Assembly (NCBI RefSeq): GCF_003971235.1 | Contig: NZ_CP034661.1 | Coordinates: forward strand, 2,666,001-2,730,000 | Length of the DNA: 64,000 nucleotides | Source: Chryseobacterium aureum | GTDB lineage: Bacteria > Bacteroidota > Bacteroidia > Flavobacteriales > Weeksellaceae | Direction of reading: 5' to 3' | Part shown: positions 1-9,851 of the stretch, piece by piece | Position numbering within the stretch: position 1 is the stretch's first letter | How the letters are laid out: every line of letters starts with the position of its first letter | Position numbers and translations under genes: made by a program | The notes under the pieces: model-generated | What the model saw: the letters and a program-made list of their open reading frames with translations, nothing else | Database searches by the model: none | What the model was told of the DNA's origin: nothing

Positions 1-1376
1 ACAGTACTGATGCTGATGGTCATTGGGCCACCCATTGTACCGGCAGTAACCGGAAGGCTAAGCAGCTGGGATTTATCCTGAGCAAGACTGCCTGTCCATG
101 TATATGGAGTTTGTGCAACCCCATTAATTGTATAATTGATCTGTGCTGAAGTAAGAACAGATGTACCTCTGTTGAATAAAGATACCGGAACATTCAATGA
201 TCCTGAACAAGTAACCGCAGAACAGGTTCTTTCTAATTTAACTTCAGCATCATTTGCAAATAAAGGAATTGCAATATCTTTCACTGATGTTTTCAAAGAA
301 GCTCTTCTTGGAGAATTGTTCATTACCGCTGTAATTCTATCTTTCTGATTAATCGTAAAGATATTCATACAGGTGTCATTGGTATAGTCCATGTAGTTCT
401 GAACCATTTCCATTACTGAAGGATCATCACAGCTTGCAATGTTAGTAGGGCAACCGCCATTAGAAGTATGAGCTGTAGGCGTATCTGCACAATAGTCGTC
501 ACCACAATTGGCATCTCCCCAGATATGTCTTAATCCCAGGAAGTGGCCTACTTCATGAGTCATTGTTCTTCCTTTATCATAAGGAGCGGATAACAGGAAA
601 GTACCGTTGGTATTCAAATCACTACTTCCAAATGTAGCATAGTTGGCAACAACACCGTCCGTTTTACCATATCCACCAAGCGGATCTAATCCAGGAAGGT
701 TAGAACCATCCGGAAACTGAGCATATCCCAGCAAATTCGTATTTGGAGAAGCAAACTGCACACTCCACATATTCATATATTGAGTAGGATCCCAAATGGT
801 TTCAGGTTTTACAAAGGCATCAATAGCATCTTTCTTAAAAGACGTCTGACATAGGTTTACTCTATCAATTCCATTGGTAGGATTTCCATTGGGATCTACT
901 TTCGCTAATGCAAATTGAATCTGAACATCGGCACCTACAGCATTTGTATTAAATCCTGGGGTTCCCGACAATTTACGGTAATCCTGATTCATTACTGTAA
1001 TTTGAGATATTACCTGTTCATCTACAATATTGGGAGCCGTACCTACTGCCTGCCCACCGTGAATAACGTGAACAACTACAGGAATTGTGATAATACCCCC
1101 ATTCTGTGATTTTTCATTCTTAGCTTTTTGAATAAGTGGTCTTAACCAATCTTCAAACTGCTCCGTAGTAAGTCTTCCCGGAAAATGTCTTCTTAAGAAG
1201 TCTTCATATTCTGTTGTACCACATCTGTCGAAACCATTGGTTTTTGCAAGTTCCTGTGGAGATTTAGCAACAGATTCTTTCTTCTGTCTTGTCCAGCCAG
1301 TATTTTGTGCACTCATTAAACCGGCACATAATAAAGGTAATAAAAAGAGAGATTTTGAAGTAGTAGATTTTTGCAT
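1..1376 (-). CDS. Secreted M43-family (pappalysin-like) zinc metalloprotease, partial
   Basis: Read by hand on the minus strand from ATG at 1376; it stays open to the window edge, so the C-terminus is missing. A signal peptide of about 23 residues ends in MSAQ. The zinc-binding motif HEVGHFLGLRH lies near residue 271 and fits HExxHxxGxxH. A NYMDY segment about 50 residues later is the likely Met-turn, and there are cysteines typical of M43 proteins around both. The part after the catalytic domain resembles an Ig-like or CARDB-type region. Family members in Bacteroidota are secreted, often by the type IX system, and degrade proteins; a sorting domain would lie beyond the edge and cannot be seen. 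The family call is firm; the substrate is unknown. Confidence 0.88.
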   Translation of the reverse strand, partial: MQKSTTSKSLFLLPLLCAGLMSAQNTGWTRQKKESVAKSPQELAKTNGFDRCGTTEYEDFLRRHFPGRLTTEQFEDWLRPLIQKAKNEKSQNGGIITIPVVVHVIHGGQAVGTAPNIVDEQVISQITVMNQDYRKLSGTPGFNTNAVGADVQIQFALAKVDPNGNPTNGIDRVNLCQTSFKKDAIDAFVKPETIWDPTQYMNMWSVQFASPNTNLLGYAQFPDGSNLPGLDPLGGYGKTDGVVANYATFGSSDLNTNGTFLLSAPYDKGRTMTHEVGHFLGLRHIWGDANCGDDYCADTPTAHTSNGGCPTNIASCDDPSVMEMVQNYMDYTNDTCMNIFTINQKDRITAVMNNSPRRASLKTSVKDIAIPLFANDAEVKLERTCSAVTCSGSLNVPVSLFNRGTSVLTSAQINYTINGVAQTPYTWTGSLAQDKSQLLSLPVTAGTMGGPMTISIST

Positions 1377-1397
1377 CTTTAATTTTTATAAACTTTA

Positions 1398-1405
1398 CAA
1401 ATATA
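1398..1405 (-). promoter_or_regulatory. TAnnTTTG -7 box of the M43 protease gene
   Basis: TATATTTG on the minus strand, 22 bases before the ATG at 1376. It fits the Bacteroidota -7 consensus. No TTG -33 element stands at the usual spacing. The rest of the gap between the two minus-strand genes (1377-1711) is AT-rich and shows only this box and the terminator at 1664-1680. Confidence 0.5.
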
Positions 1406-1663
1406 TTAGTTTTTGATAAAAGCCATAACATATTTTAAAAAATAATCAGCAAATTTTACAAAAACATAAATATCAATCCATATTTTACATCAATATTCAC
1501 TTTTCAGTTACTTATTTTCATTAGCAATCCCTTTCAACAAAAAGAACAGATCAATATGAATGTTCTAATAGATATTACCTCATGATTATAAATTTAAAAT
1601 AATACAATTAAAATAATATCTCAGGGTATATACCTTCAGGCCTTTAAATATAAAAACAGTAAA

Positions 1664-1680
1664 GCCGGGAACTTCCCGGC
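1664..1680 (-). terminator. Hairpin terminator after the DUF6048 gene
   Basis: A GCCGGGAA/TTCCCGGC stem with a one-base centre lies about 30 bases past the stop codon at 1712 on the minus strand. The following T-tract is imperfect (TTTACTGTTTTT). Confidence 0.6.
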
Positions 1681-1711
1681 CTTATCTTATGTAGAATCAG
1701 AATATCTGTTT

Positions 1712-2377
1712 CTAAAACTTATAGGCAATATTCCATGCAAATCCCATATTGAATTTTGAAGAACTTCTCCCAAATCCAGGAACAATCATTGGGGAGATAT
1801 CATCCTGCTTAGAGGTGTACACCATATATCTTGGCTGAAGATTCACATCAATATAAAAATTGGAGGTGAACAGCTGTACTCTTCCCCCAATAGTTCCTTC
1901 CAGCCAAAAGGAAGATTGTGATGAGGAAGGAAAGGCCTCAGAGGAATTACTTCCCCCAAATCCACGAACGGGTACTGCCATATATTCCTGATTATAGAAT
2001 GATCCGGCTGCTTTTCCTCCTGCATAAAATCCGTTGAATTCATTTTCCGCATCTTTGGCGAGCATATAGAATGCTCCCAGCTTAACGAAAGGACCGCTTG
2101 CTTTAGCATCATATCCATTCTTCTGATAGACGTTCTTTTCAAAACCAGCTTCTGCAATGGCGTGAACATTTCCTCTGATTTTTGAAGAAATAAATCCCTG
2201 ATACAATTTTCTGTCTGAAAAGAAACCAGCTCCGGTATTCAATGCATCAAGACCAACCATAAAATTAGGCTCATATTTTTCATGAACCTTTTTTTCAGCT
2301 TCCTTTTTCTTGTCCTGTGCCCAGCCTGCTATTCCCAATAAGCTAAAAAGAAAGGTAAAGATTAGTCTTGTCTTCAT
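1712..2377 (-). CDS. DUF6048-type outer-membrane beta-barrel-like protein
   Basis: 221 residues with a signal peptide ending in GWAQ. The charged KKKEAEKK stretch after it is followed by alternating aromatic and glycine-rich strands and a terminal YKF, typical of small outer-membrane beta-barrels. The start overlaps the end of the upstream lipoprotein gene by 35 bases, so the two are probably translated together. The order rlmD - small lipoprotein - barrel is a recurring neighbourhood in Flavobacteriia, where these two are named DUF6452 and DUF6048 (recalled from known genomes, not searched). Function is unknown; a role in the outer membrane is inferred from the barrel pattern. Confidence 0.8.
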   Translation of the reverse strand: MKTRLIFTFLFSLLGIAGWAQDKKKEAEKKVHEKYEPNFMVGLDALNTGAGFFSDRKLYQGFISSKIRGNVHAIAEAGFEKNVYQKNGYDAKASGPFVKLGAFYMLAKDAENEFNGFYAGGKAAGSFYNQEYMAVPVRGFGGSNSSEAFPSSSQSSFWLEGTIGGRVQLFTSNFYIDVNLQPRYMVYTSKQDDISPMIVPGFGRSSSKFNMGFAWNIAYKF

Positions 2378-2819
2378 TTTCTATCTGATTTTGTCCGGCA
2401 TCCACTTTCTGAACAGGATCCGGAGTTACTAATTCTGAATTTAAATTTTCGTAATACTTCTTAATTCCGCATCCGGGAGAAACATAGGTTGATTTTGTCG
2501 TATAATTAACCCTTACTTTAGATTCAGCACCTTTATCCGACAATCTGAAATAGACATCCGTATAAGGCGAGGTATCTACCCTCAAAGGAATCAGCCTGGA
2601 ATCTATTTTTGTAAGTTTCCCCAGCTGCACTTTTCCTGCTCCGTAATCTACCGCTACATACAATGAATCCAGTGTAATCTCTTTTCCGGTCTGTAATGAT
2701 CTGAAAGCTACCTTCATTCTGGGAGTTCCTTCTCCGCTTTCACAAATATCGTCATCTCCCCCACAGGAAAAAAGCATTCCTAACAGACAGATGGCTATGA
2801 GAAATTTAAAGTACTTCAT
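2343..2819 (-). CDS. DUF6452-type lipoprotein
   Basis: 158 residues. The N-terminus MKYFKFLIAICLLGMLFSC is a lipoprotein signal with lipobox cysteine 19, followed by GGDDD; acidic residues right after the cysteine are common in surface-exposed lipoproteins of Bacteroidota. The rest is beta-rich with a CGIKKYYENL segment near the end. It lies 30 bases downstream of rlmD and overlaps the next gene by 35 bases, so the three probably form one operon. Function is unknown. The DUF name rests on the gene order with rlmD and the DUF6048-like barrel. Confidence 0.8.
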   Translation of the reverse strand: MKYFKFLIAICLLGMLFSCGGDDDICESGEGTPRMKVAFRSLQTGKEITLDSLYVAVDYGAGKVQLGKLTKIDSRLIPLRVDTSPYTDVYFRLSDKGAESKVRVNYTTKSTYVSPGCGIKKYYENLNSELVTPDPVQKVDAGQNQIENEDKTNLYLSF

Positions 2820-2849
2820 AGTAAGATTTGAAATTCAAATTTAAATAAA

Positions 2850-4262
2850 TTATTTTTTAACCAGCAATGCAATGTTTTCCACATGATGGGTCTGCGGGAA
2901 CATATCTACCGGCAGGATTTTCACCAACGTGTAATGCTCTTTCATCAATGCGAGGTCTCTTGCCTGTGTAGCAGAGTTACAGCTTACATATACTACTTTT
3001 TCCGGTGAAAGCTTCAGAATCTGTTCCACTACTTTCTGGTGCATTCCGTCTCTTGGCGGGTCTGTAATCAAAACATCTGCTTTAGGATGGTTCTCCATGA
3101 ATTCATCATTGAAAATATCCTTCATATCCCCACAATAGAACGTTGTGTTTGTAAGACCGTTCAATGCTGCGTGTTCTATGGCGGCATCTATAGCTTCCTG
3201 TACGGATTCTATGCCGATAACCTGTTTTGCATTTCTCGCCACATACTGGGCAATGGTTCCGGTACCAGTATAAAGGTCATAGACTACTTCGTCTCCTTTC
3301 AGGTCGGCAAATTCAAGGGTTTTTCTGTATAATTCCAATGCTTGCTTGTAATTGGTCTGGAAGAATGATTTCGGGCCAATCTTAAACTTCAGCCCATCCA
3401 TTTCTTCCATAAGATACCCCTCTCCAAAATACACATTGATATTTAAATCATAAATAGAATCATTCTGTTTAGGATTAATAGCATATACCAATGTTTTAAT
3501 CTGCGGGAACTTTTCTAATAAGAATTCAAAAAGTTTTTCTCTGTTTTCTTTTTCTTCTCTGTACAACTGGAAAAGAACCATCCATTCTCCTTTGGAGTTT
3601 TGTCTCATCATTAAGGTTCTTAAAAAACCTTCCTGGTTTCTCACATCAAAGAAGTCCAGGCCATTATTCACTCCATATTCTTTTACAGCCAGTCTGATGG
3701 CATTCGAAGGATCTTCCTGAAGGAAACATTCTTTCAGATCAAGGATTTTGCTCCACATTCCCGGAATATGGAAACCTAATGCATCTTTGCTTCCGAAATT
3801 TTCTTCGGAGCTGATTTCATATTGAGTGAGCCATCTCGCATTTGAGAAAGAGAACTCCATTTTATTTCTGTAAAAATACTGCTCTTCAGATCCAAGAATT
3901 GGTACGGTTTCGAAGTTTTCAATCCCTCCGATTCTTTTAATATTGTTATAGACTTCTTCCTGCTTAAAATCAAGCTGCTTCTCATAGCTCATATTCTGCC
4001 ATTTGCAGCCGCCGCAGGTTCCGAAATGAATACATTTAGGCTCAACTCTGTAAGGGGATTTTTCCAGCACTTCTACCGCTTCTCCCTCATAATATTTAGA
4101 CTTGGCTTTTTTTACTCTCACATTCACTATATCTCCCGGAATTGCGCCAGTTACCATCACCGCTTTTCCTTCTTCTGTTTTTCCGATGGCCACACCTTTT
4201 GCTCCGGCAGTGAACAGCTTTATATTTTCAAGAACTAAATCTCTTTTTTTCTTCCTACTCAT
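2850..4262 (-). CDS. rlmD: 23S rRNA (uracil-1939 C5)-methyltransferase RlmD
   Basis: 470 residues, usual length for the family. An N-terminal TRAM domain (about 1-65) is followed by the iron-sulfur cysteines C77, C83 and C86 in a CIHFGTCGGCKW context, with a likely fourth cysteine in DLKECF. The SAM-binding motif is DLYTGTGTIAQ. A PPR motif after DVLITDPPRDG and the catalytic cysteine in YVSCNSATQ complete the RlmD/TrmA signature. The enzyme adds a methyl group to C5 of U1939 (E. coli numbering) in 23S rRNA, using SAM. RlmD, RlmCD and TrmA are related; the cysteine cluster favours RlmD. A TATTTTTG box lies at 4310-4317. Confidence 0.92.
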   Translation of the reverse strand: MSRKKKRDLVLENIKLFTAGAKGVAIGKTEEGKAVMVTGAIPGDIVNVRVKKAKSKYYEGEAVEVLEKSPYRVEPKCIHFGTCGGCKWQNMSYEKQLDFKQEEVYNNIKRIGGIENFETVPILGSEEQYFYRNKMEFSFSNARWLTQYEISSEENFGSKDALGFHIPGMWSKILDLKECFLQEDPSNAIRLAVKEYGVNNGLDFFDVRNQEGFLRTLMMRQNSKGEWMVLFQLYREEKENREKLFEFLLEKFPQIKTLVYAINPKQNDSIYDLNINVYFGEGYLMEEMDGLKFKIGPKSFFQTNYKQALELYRKTLEFADLKGDEVVYDLYTGTGTIAQYVARNAKQVIGIESVQEAIDAAIEHAALNGLTNTTFYCGDMKDIFNDEFMENHPKADVLITDPPRDGMHQKVVEQILKLSPEKVVYVSCNSATQARDLALMKEHYTLVKILPVDMFPQTHHVENIALLVKK

Positions 4263-4309
4263 TCTAAAATTTTCTATTTTCCTGATTGAAACTTTTACGT
4301 TCCAGTTTG

Positions 4310-4317
4310 CAAAAATA
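4310..4317 (-). promoter_or_regulatory. TAnnTTTG -7 box of the rlmD operon
   Basis: TATTTTTG on the minus strand, 47 bases before the rlmD start. It lies just past the terminator of the upstream gene, consistent with a separate transcription unit. Confidence 0.5.
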
Positions 4318-4321
4318 CAAT

Positions 4322-4350
4322 AAAAAAAACCTTATCCGAAGATAAGGTTT
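4322..4350 (-). terminator. Rho-independent terminator after the DUF4369 lipoprotein
   Basis: A perfect 10-bp stem AAACCTTATC/GATAAGGTTT with a TTCG tetraloop on the minus strand, followed by a run of T. It separates the gene ending at 4371 from rlmD. Confidence 0.85.
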
Positions 4351-4370
4351 CTATACGGTGTTAAAGTTTA

Positions 4371-5915
4371 TTATTTTGTTGGAGCCGGCTGTGGATTTGC
4401 TGGCTGTGGAGCTTGCTGCTGAGCGGCAGAAGGATCTATCTGAAGCTGTGGCTGCATCTGTACGTTGGGTGCTACTTTGGGAGCAGAAAGACCTGTTTGC
4501 TTATCAAGAATTGTTACCAATTCCTGCTCACCAAGATTCACGAATGATCTGCTGGCAATTTTACCGTCTTTATCAATGATTACAAAGCAAGGCAGTTTAA
4601 ATCCGTACACTCCGTATTTTTTAGCGATATCAGAGTTCAGCCCTCCTTCTCCATATACGTTAACTCCCTGAATTCCTTTTAAAAGAGAGTTACTTGTTTT
4701 GATGAACTGATCTTTTGTATCGTCTACGTTTACAAATACAAAGTTCATTTTAGATTTATAGAAGTTAACCACTTCTTTCAATACAGGCACTGTAGCTTCA
4801 CTGATGTAAGGGTTCCATGAAGCGTAGAAGAAAAGCATATAGGGTTTTCCTTTATTTTCAGAAAGGTTATACGATTTTCCGTCTTGTTTTGCTAAAGCAG
4901 CTTCGGGTGCTGCATCTCCTATTTTAAGACCTGTAATGGCTACCTGCATTTTTAAAAGATCACTTTTAATCGTAGCATCTTTAATATCTGAATCAATAAT
5001 TTTTTTGATTTTATCAATGTTGGCGGGTGTGGTTGTAGGATGGATATCAGCCTGAGCCATTACGAAAGCTAACAGATAATCTTTTGCAGTCTGAGATAAA
5101 TCTTTTTTGGTTTTTAAATACTGGGCAAACATCTCAGAAGTTGTAATTCCTGTTTTTCCTTTGCTGTTTGCTTCTGCATATTTCTGGAAATCCGGAGTCA
5201 TTTTTACAAGAAGATACTGTCTGTAAAGAGGGATTGTTTTCACCATCGCATCTTTATCTGTCTCTAACTGGGTTTCATAGTCTTTGAAAGCCTTAGAAGC
5301 TTTATAAGAGGGATTCCCGGCCATTGGCCCATGAGACATTTCATAGTTCGCAAGCAGGTTCAGAATGGTCACTTTGATATCATTTTTCTTCCATTCAAGA
5401 AGTCCTTTGCTTGGGTTATTTTTCTTTGCTAATTCATCTACATTTTTATTAATATCAGCTTCTACTTTGTGCATTCCTTTTAAAAATGCAGCTTCATCTC
5501 CGCTCATTAATCCTGCCAGGTTAACTTTGCTGCCATAGTCTGCAAGAAACTTCATACTTGCTGTTAGGAAGTCGTTATTCTTTTTAGCATCTCCGGTAAT
5601 GATATATTCATTAGGGAAAGTAGTTCCGTTTCCTGAAATATTTACTTTTTGACCTCCTTCAAGATAGATCAGGTTTTGTCTTCCTGCGTAGTTGATGACA
5701 TACATACCGTCTTTAGGGGCATCAAAGCTTCCTGAAAAATTCCCGTCTTTATCTAAACCAATATTAATCAAAGGCAGGGTTCCTACTCCTGAAGCTTCCA
5801 CAAATTCGATTCTTTCTAATGATGAGCTTCCGGTAATTTTTCCTTTTACTTCTACTTTTTTTGAACAAGACATCACAAAAGCCGTGATGATAAACAATAA
5901 AAGATATTTTTTCAT
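4371..5915 (-). CDS. DUF4369/TlpA-like lipoprotein lacking the CxxC motif
   Basis: 514 residues with lipobox cysteine 17 (FVMSC). An N-terminal beta-rich DUF4369-type domain (about 20-110) and a helical middle lead to a thioredoxin-like domain (about 330-490). Where TlpA and AhpC/TSA proteins have WCxxC, this one reads W367-N-P-Y, so both redox cysteines are absent. The cis-proline region is kept as KLPCFVIIDKDGK. The C-terminus is a proline- and glutamine-rich tail. It is probably a periplasm-facing lipoprotein that binds rather than reduces a partner (inference). It is monocistronic, with its own promoter and terminator. A similar fold occurs with intact cysteines in the gene at 62140-63099. 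Confidence 0.8.
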   Translation of the reverse strand: MKKYLLLFIITAFVMSCSKKVEVKGKITGSSSLERIEFVEASGVGTLPLINIGLDKDGNFSGSFDAPKDGMYVINYAGRQNLIYLEGGQKVNISGNGTTFPNEYIITGDAKKNNDFLTASMKFLADYGSKVNLAGLMSGDEAAFLKGMHKVEADINKNVDELAKKNNPSKGLLEWKKNDIKVTILNLLANYEMSHGPMAGNPSYKASKAFKDYETQLETDKDAMVKTIPLYRQYLLVKMTPDFQKYAEANSKGKTGITTSEMFAQYLKTKKDLSQTAKDYLLAFVMAQADIHPTTTPANIDKIKKIIDSDIKDATIKSDLLKMQVAITGLKIGDAAPEAALAKQDGKSYNLSENKGKPYMLFFYASWNPYISEATVPVLKEVVNFYKSKMNFVFVNVDDTKDQFIKTSNSLLKGIQGVNVYGEGGLNSDIAKKYGVYGFKLPCFVIIDKDGKIASRSFVNLGEQELVTILDKQTGLSAPKVAPNVQMQPQLQIDPSAAQQQAPQPANPQPAPTK

Positions 5916-5934
5916 TTCAATTTTTAATATTACA

Positions 5935-5942
5935 CAAAAATA
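5935..5942 (-). promoter_or_regulatory. TAnnTTTG -7 box of the DUF4369 lipoprotein gene
   Basis: TATTTTTG on the minus strand, 20 bases before the start at 5915. The remainder of the gap 5916-6223 has no gene; it holds two loosely similar CTTTCAAAAGGG-like stretches and the sdhB terminator. Confidence 0.55.
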
Positions 5943-6171
5943 CGCTTTTTAGGGCTTGCTAATTCACACTAATTATTTTTTTTAAAAATTTTATTACTGC
6001 CTTTCAAAAGGGGCATTCCAATTATTTTAATGATTGCTTTTCAAAGGGCATACTGCAGTTGAAAGTTATGAAAAAACAATTCAACTTCCCTTCAAATATA
6101 TACTTATTAAATAAAGAATGAATAAAACCCATCAATAAGTTAACAAACTTTAACAGGCGAATCCCTTTCAC

Positions 6172-6206
6172 AAAAAAATCGCCTCCATAAATGAAGGCGA
6201 TTTTTT
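6172..6206 (-). terminator. Terminator of the sdhCAB operon
   Basis: An AAAAATCGCCT/AGGCGATTTTT stem around a 10-base loop lies 18 bases past the sdhB stop, with a T-run on the minus strand. It is symmetric enough to act in both directions. Confidence 0.85.
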
Positions 6207-6223
6207 ATGTATTTAAATCAATT

Positions 6224-6991
6224 CTATCCTTGATCTACAAGAGCAGCCATGTATTCTCTGTTCATTCTTGCAATGTTTTCAAGAGAAATTCCTTTCGGAC
6301 ATTCTACTTCACATGCTCCGGTATTTGAACAGTTTCCGAATCCTTCTTCATCCATAGCCTTCACCATGTTCAGAACTCTTCTCTTAGCTTCTACTCTACC
6401 TTGTGGAAGTAAGGCATACTGAGAAACCTTAGCTCCTACAAACAGCATTGCAGATCCGTTTTTACATGTAGCCACACAAGCTCCGCATCCAATACATGCA
6501 GCAGCATCCATTGCTTTGTCTGCATCTTCTTTGGGAACCGGAATAGCGTTAGCATCCAGGGTATTACCTGATGTATTCACAGAAATAAATCCTCCTGCTG
6601 CCATTACTCTGTCGAAAGCACTTCTGTCTACCATCAAATCTTTGATGACAGGGAAAGCAGCACTCCTCCAAGGTTCAATAACGATCGTTTCTCCATCTTT
6701 GAACATTCTCATGTGAAGCTGGCAGGTAGTAATCCCTGTATCCGGTCCGTGAGCTCTACCATTGATGTAAAGTGAACACATCCCGCAGATTCCTTCACGA
6801 CAGTCGTGGTCGAAAGCGATAGGTTCTTTGCCTTCGTTAATTAAATTTTCGTTCAGAATATCCAGCATCTCCAGGAATGAAGAGTCTGTAGATACATCTG
6901 ATATTTTGTAGGTCTCAAACTGACCTTTAGATTTATTATTTTTTTGTCTCCAAATTTTCAGCGTAAGATGTAGGCCTTTTTTTGCACTCAT
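6224..6991 (-). CDS. sdhB: Succinate dehydrogenase / fumarate reductase iron-sulfur subunit
   Basis: 255 residues. The N-terminal ferredoxin domain carries the [2Fe-2S] cysteines C64, C69, C72 and C90 (CREGICGMC...TTC). The C-terminal domain has [11 protein letters not shown] and CEVECPKGI for the [4Fe-4S] and [3Fe-4S] clusters. It passes electrons from the flavin of SdhA to the haem and quinone of SdhC. It is the last gene of sdhCAB, 24 bases after sdhA, followed by a strong terminator. Complex II of this three-subunit type serves the TCA cycle; some members work as fumarate reductases and sequence alone does not decide the direction. Confidence 0.95.
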   Translation of the reverse strand: MSAKKGLHLTLKIWRQKNNKSKGQFETYKISDVSTDSSFLEMLDILNENLINEGKEPIAFDHDCREGICGMCSLYINGRAHGPDTGITTCQLHMRMFKDGETIVIEPWRSAAFPVIKDLMVDRSAFDRVMAAGGFISVNTSGNTLDANAIPVPKEDADKAMDAAACIGCGACVATCKNGSAMLFVGAKVSQYALLPQGRVEAKRRVLNMVKAMDEEGFGNCSNTGACEVECPKGISLENIARMNREYMAALVDQG

Positions 6992-7015
6992 AATGTTATA
7001 TTTATAGGTTGGAGA

Positions 7016-9028
7016 TTATTTGTAACTTCTAGTTTTAACCTCGATGTTCTCGTATATCAGCTCTTCTTTATGCAACACTTCTGCGTTGATATCGTTACCC
7101 TGATATTCCCAAGCTCCGACGTATTTGTAGTTTACGTCATCTCTTTCCGCTTCCCCATCCGGAGTGGAGTGGTCTTCACGGAAATGTCCACCACAAGATT
7201 CGTTTCTGTGTAGTGCATCGATAGCCATTAATTGTCCCAGTTCAAGGAAGTCTGCTACTCTGAATGCTTTTTCAAGCTCAGTGTTCATTCCTTCTCCTTC
7301 TCCCGGTACTTTTACGTTTTTCCAGAAATTGTTTCTTACTTCTTCAATTTCTTTGATCGCTTCTCTTAACCCTTCAGGAGTTCTTCCCATACCTACTTTA
7401 TTCCACATAATATTTCCTAACTGTTTGTGGAAGTAATCTACAGAATGAGTTCCTTTATTATTTAAGAAGAAATCAATTTTCTCTTTAATTCCTTTTTCAG
7501 CTTCGTCAAACGCTGCGGAATTGGTAGGAATCGTTCCTGTTCTGATATCTGCAGAAAGATAATCTGCAATGGTGTAAGGAAGTACGAAATATCCGTCAGC
7601 AAGCCCCTGCATCAATGCAGAAGCACCAAGTCTGTTAGCTCCGTGATCAGAGAAGTTGGCCTCTCCAATTACGAAACATCCAGGAATGGTAGACTGAAGA
7701 TTATAATCAACCCATACTCCTCCCATGGTATAGTGAACGGCAGGATAGATCTTCATTGGCGTTTTGTAAGGATCGTCAGCTGTAATTTTTTCGTACATTA
7801 CGAATAAGTTACCGTATTTCTCCTCAACCCAGCTCTTACCTAAATCATAGATCTGCTGATCTGTTGGATTATGAATATGTTTTTCAATAGCGGCTTCTTT
7901 ACCTTTTTTCATGATCTCTGTAGAGAAATCAAGGTAAACCCCTTCCTGAGTATCATTATTTTCGATTCCGTATCCGGCGTCACATCTTTCCTTAGCTGCT
8001 CTTGAAGCAACGTCTCTAGGTACAAGGTTACCAAATGCAGGATATCTTCTTTCTAAATAATAATCTCTGTCTTCTTCTTTAATATTTTCAGGTCTTAATC
8101 TGCCTTCTCTGATCGCTACTGAATCTTCAATCTTTTTAGGAACCCAGATTCTTCCTGAGTTTCTTAATGATTCAGACATCAGAGTCAGTTTAGACTGCTG
8201 TGTTCCGTGAACAGGAATACAAGTAGGGTGAATCTGTACGTAGCAAGGGTTTGCGAAGTAAGCTCCTTTCTTGTGAATTTTCCATGCAGCAGAAACGTTG
8301 GATCCCATTGCATTCGTAGAAAGGAAATATACGTTTCCGTATCCTCCTGATGCAATTACAACTGCGTGGGCAGAATGTCTTTCGATCTCACCTGTTACAA
8401 GGTTTCTTGCGATAATTCCTCTTGCTTTTCCGTCAACAATTACAAGGTCAAGCATTTCATGACGGTTGTACATTTTGATTCTTCCTTTACCGATCTGGCG
8501 GCTCATTGCAGAATATGCACCTAACAATAACTGCTGTCCTGTTTGTCCTTTTGCGTAGAATGTTCTTTTTACCTGAACCCCACCAAATGAACGGTTATCC
8601 AGCTGACCGCCGTAATCTCTACCGAAAGGAACTCCCTGAGAAACACACTGGTCAATAATATTGGCAGAAACTTCAGCTAATCTGTAAACGTTGGCCTCTC
8701 TTGCTCTATAGTCACCACCTTTAATGGTATCATAGAATAATCTGTAAGTAGAGTCACCGTCTCCCTGATAGTTCTTCGCTGCGTTGATCCCTCCCTGAGC
8801 GGCAATAGAGTGTGCTCTTCTTGGAGAATCCTGGTAGCAGAATGCTTTTACGTTATAGCCCTGCTCAGCCAATGTAGCTGCTGCAGAACCTCCTGCCAAA
8901 CCTGTACCTACAACAATAATATCAATCTTATCTCTGTTGTTTGGGGCAACAAGGTTCATATGGTCTTTATGATTTTTCCACTTGTCTTTAAGAGGACCCG
9001 CTGGAATTCTTGAATCTAATTTACTCAT
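7016..9028 (-). CDS. sdhA: Succinate dehydrogenase / fumarate reductase flavoprotein subunit
   Basis: 670 residues. The FAD-binding GTGLAGG is at 41-47 and the flavin-linking histidine is H73 in [10 protein letters not shown]. The active-site region includes HPTC and the C-terminal REDH segment ([14 protein letters not shown]). It oxidises succinate to fumarate, or the reverse, at the membrane. The length and the three-gene order fit the Bacteroidota/Firmicutes complex II with a single cytochrome b subunit. Start and stop lie 15 and 24 bases from sdhC and sdhB. Confidence 0.96.
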   Translation of the reverse strand: MSKLDSRIPAGPLKDKWKNHKDHMNLVAPNNRDKIDIIVVGTGLAGGSAAATLAEQGYNVKAFCYQDSPRRAHSIAAQGGINAAKNYQGDGDSTYRLFYDTIKGGDYRAREANVYRLAEVSANIIDQCVSQGVPFGRDYGGQLDNRSFGGVQVKRTFYAKGQTGQQLLLGAYSAMSRQIGKGRIKMYNRHEMLDLVIVDGKARGIIARNLVTGEIERHSAHAVVIASGGYGNVYFLSTNAMGSNVSAAWKIHKKGAYFANPCYVQIHPTCIPVHGTQQSKLTLMSESLRNSGRIWVPKKIEDSVAIREGRLRPENIKEEDRDYYLERRYPAFGNLVPRDVASRAAKERCDAGYGIENNDTQEGVYLDFSTEIMKKGKEAAIEKHIHNPTDQQIYDLGKSWVEEKYGNLFVMYEKITADDPYKTPMKIYPAVHYTMGGVWVDYNLQSTIPGCFVIGEANFSDHGANRLGASALMQGLADGYFVLPYTIADYLSADIRTGTIPTNSAAFDEAEKGIKEKIDFFLNNKGTHSVDYFHKQLGNIMWNKVGMGRTPEGLREAIKEIEEVRNNFWKNVKVPGEGEGMNTELEKAFRVADFLELGQLMAIDALHRNESCGGHFREDHSTPDGEAERDDVNYKYVGAWEYQGNDINAEVLHKEELIYENIEVKTRSYK

Positions 9029-9043
9029 ACTAGTATATTGATA

Positions 9044-9706
9044 TTATTGAGTTATAAAATGGAAAACTGCTACAATGATGAATCCTGCAGGAATAAGGAT
9101 TGAATACCATTTCCCGAAAGCTTTGATCACCGGCGTATATTTTGGATGTCTTGCACCGATAGACTGGAATGAAGACTGGAACCCGTGTGCTAAGTGTAAT
9201 CCTAACAGAACAAAAGAAATCACATACAAAGCCACTCTCCAAAGATCAGCAAACTTTTCATGAAGTTCCGGCCAGAAACGTTCTGCATCAGGAGTCAATC
9301 CTTCTACATACTTGTAATTCATTTCATGCAGCCAGAAATCATATAAGTGAAGCGCAAGGAAAGCTAAGATAACAGCTCCGGAAATAATCATATTTCTGGA
9401 CATCCATGAAGAATTCACTGATGCGTTGTTTGCTGCATACTTTACCGGACGCGCTTTATTATTCTTGATCTCAAGCACAAATCCCATTACAAAATGGAAA
9501 ATGACTGCAAAACCAAGAACAGGCTGCATTAAGAACTGCACAAAAGGATTATAGCCCATAAAGTCAGATGCTGTATTGAATGCATCCTTGTTCAGAACTG
9601 ATAACAAATTGGTCGTCAAATGCAGTATAAGAAAAATCAGCAAAAATAGAGCTGATAATGCCATAGCATATTTTCTACCTATCGTAGAACTCGTTAAACC
9701 TGCCAT
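9044..9706 (-). CDS. sdhC: Succinate dehydrogenase cytochrome b subunit
   Basis: 220 residues with five predicted membrane helices and histidines inside or near them (LILHLTT, VIFHFVM, LALHLYD, LGLHLAHG, VAVFHF) as expected for the two-haem b558-type anchor. There is no separate sdhD, so this one protein anchors SdhAB and binds quinone. It is the first gene of the operon. A TAATTTTG box stands 24 bases upstream and a 14-bp palindrome lies at 9761-9774. Confidence 0.93.
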   Translation of the reverse strand: MAGLTSSTIGRKYAMALSALFLLIFLILHLTTNLLSVLNKDAFNTASDFMGYNPFVQFLMQPVLGFAVIFHFVMGFVLEIKNNKARPVKYAANNASVNSSWMSRNMIISGAVILAFLALHLYDFWLHEMNYKYVEGLTPDAERFWPELHEKFADLWRVALYVISFVLLGLHLAHGFQSSFQSIGARHPKYTPVIKAFGKWYSILIPAGFIIVAVFHFITQ

Positions 9707-9729
9707 ATAAGTTTAAATTTGAATTTCCA

Positions 9730-9774
9730 CAAAATTAAGAAAGTTTAACAATATCGAAAAGTGAGAAATCTCAC
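9730..9774 (-). promoter_or_regulatory. sdhC promoter with upstream palindrome
   Basis: TAATTTTG at 9737-9730 on the minus strand fits the -7 box. About 25 bases further upstream is GTGAGAAATCTCAC (9761-9774), two 6-bp arms around AA. The palindrome sits where an activator or repressor of the sdh operon could bind; its owner is unknown. Confidence 0.5.
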
Positions 9775-9851
9775 AATTAGACAGTTTGTAATGTTTCTAA
9801 ATAAGAATTTTATGCATTATAGATACAGGAAATCATATAAATTGAGAATCG

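Noticed and set aside
136..348. Plus-strand open frame at the window start
   Set aside because: It is the opposite strand of the M43 protease, whose minus-strand reading has a signal peptide and a zinc motif.
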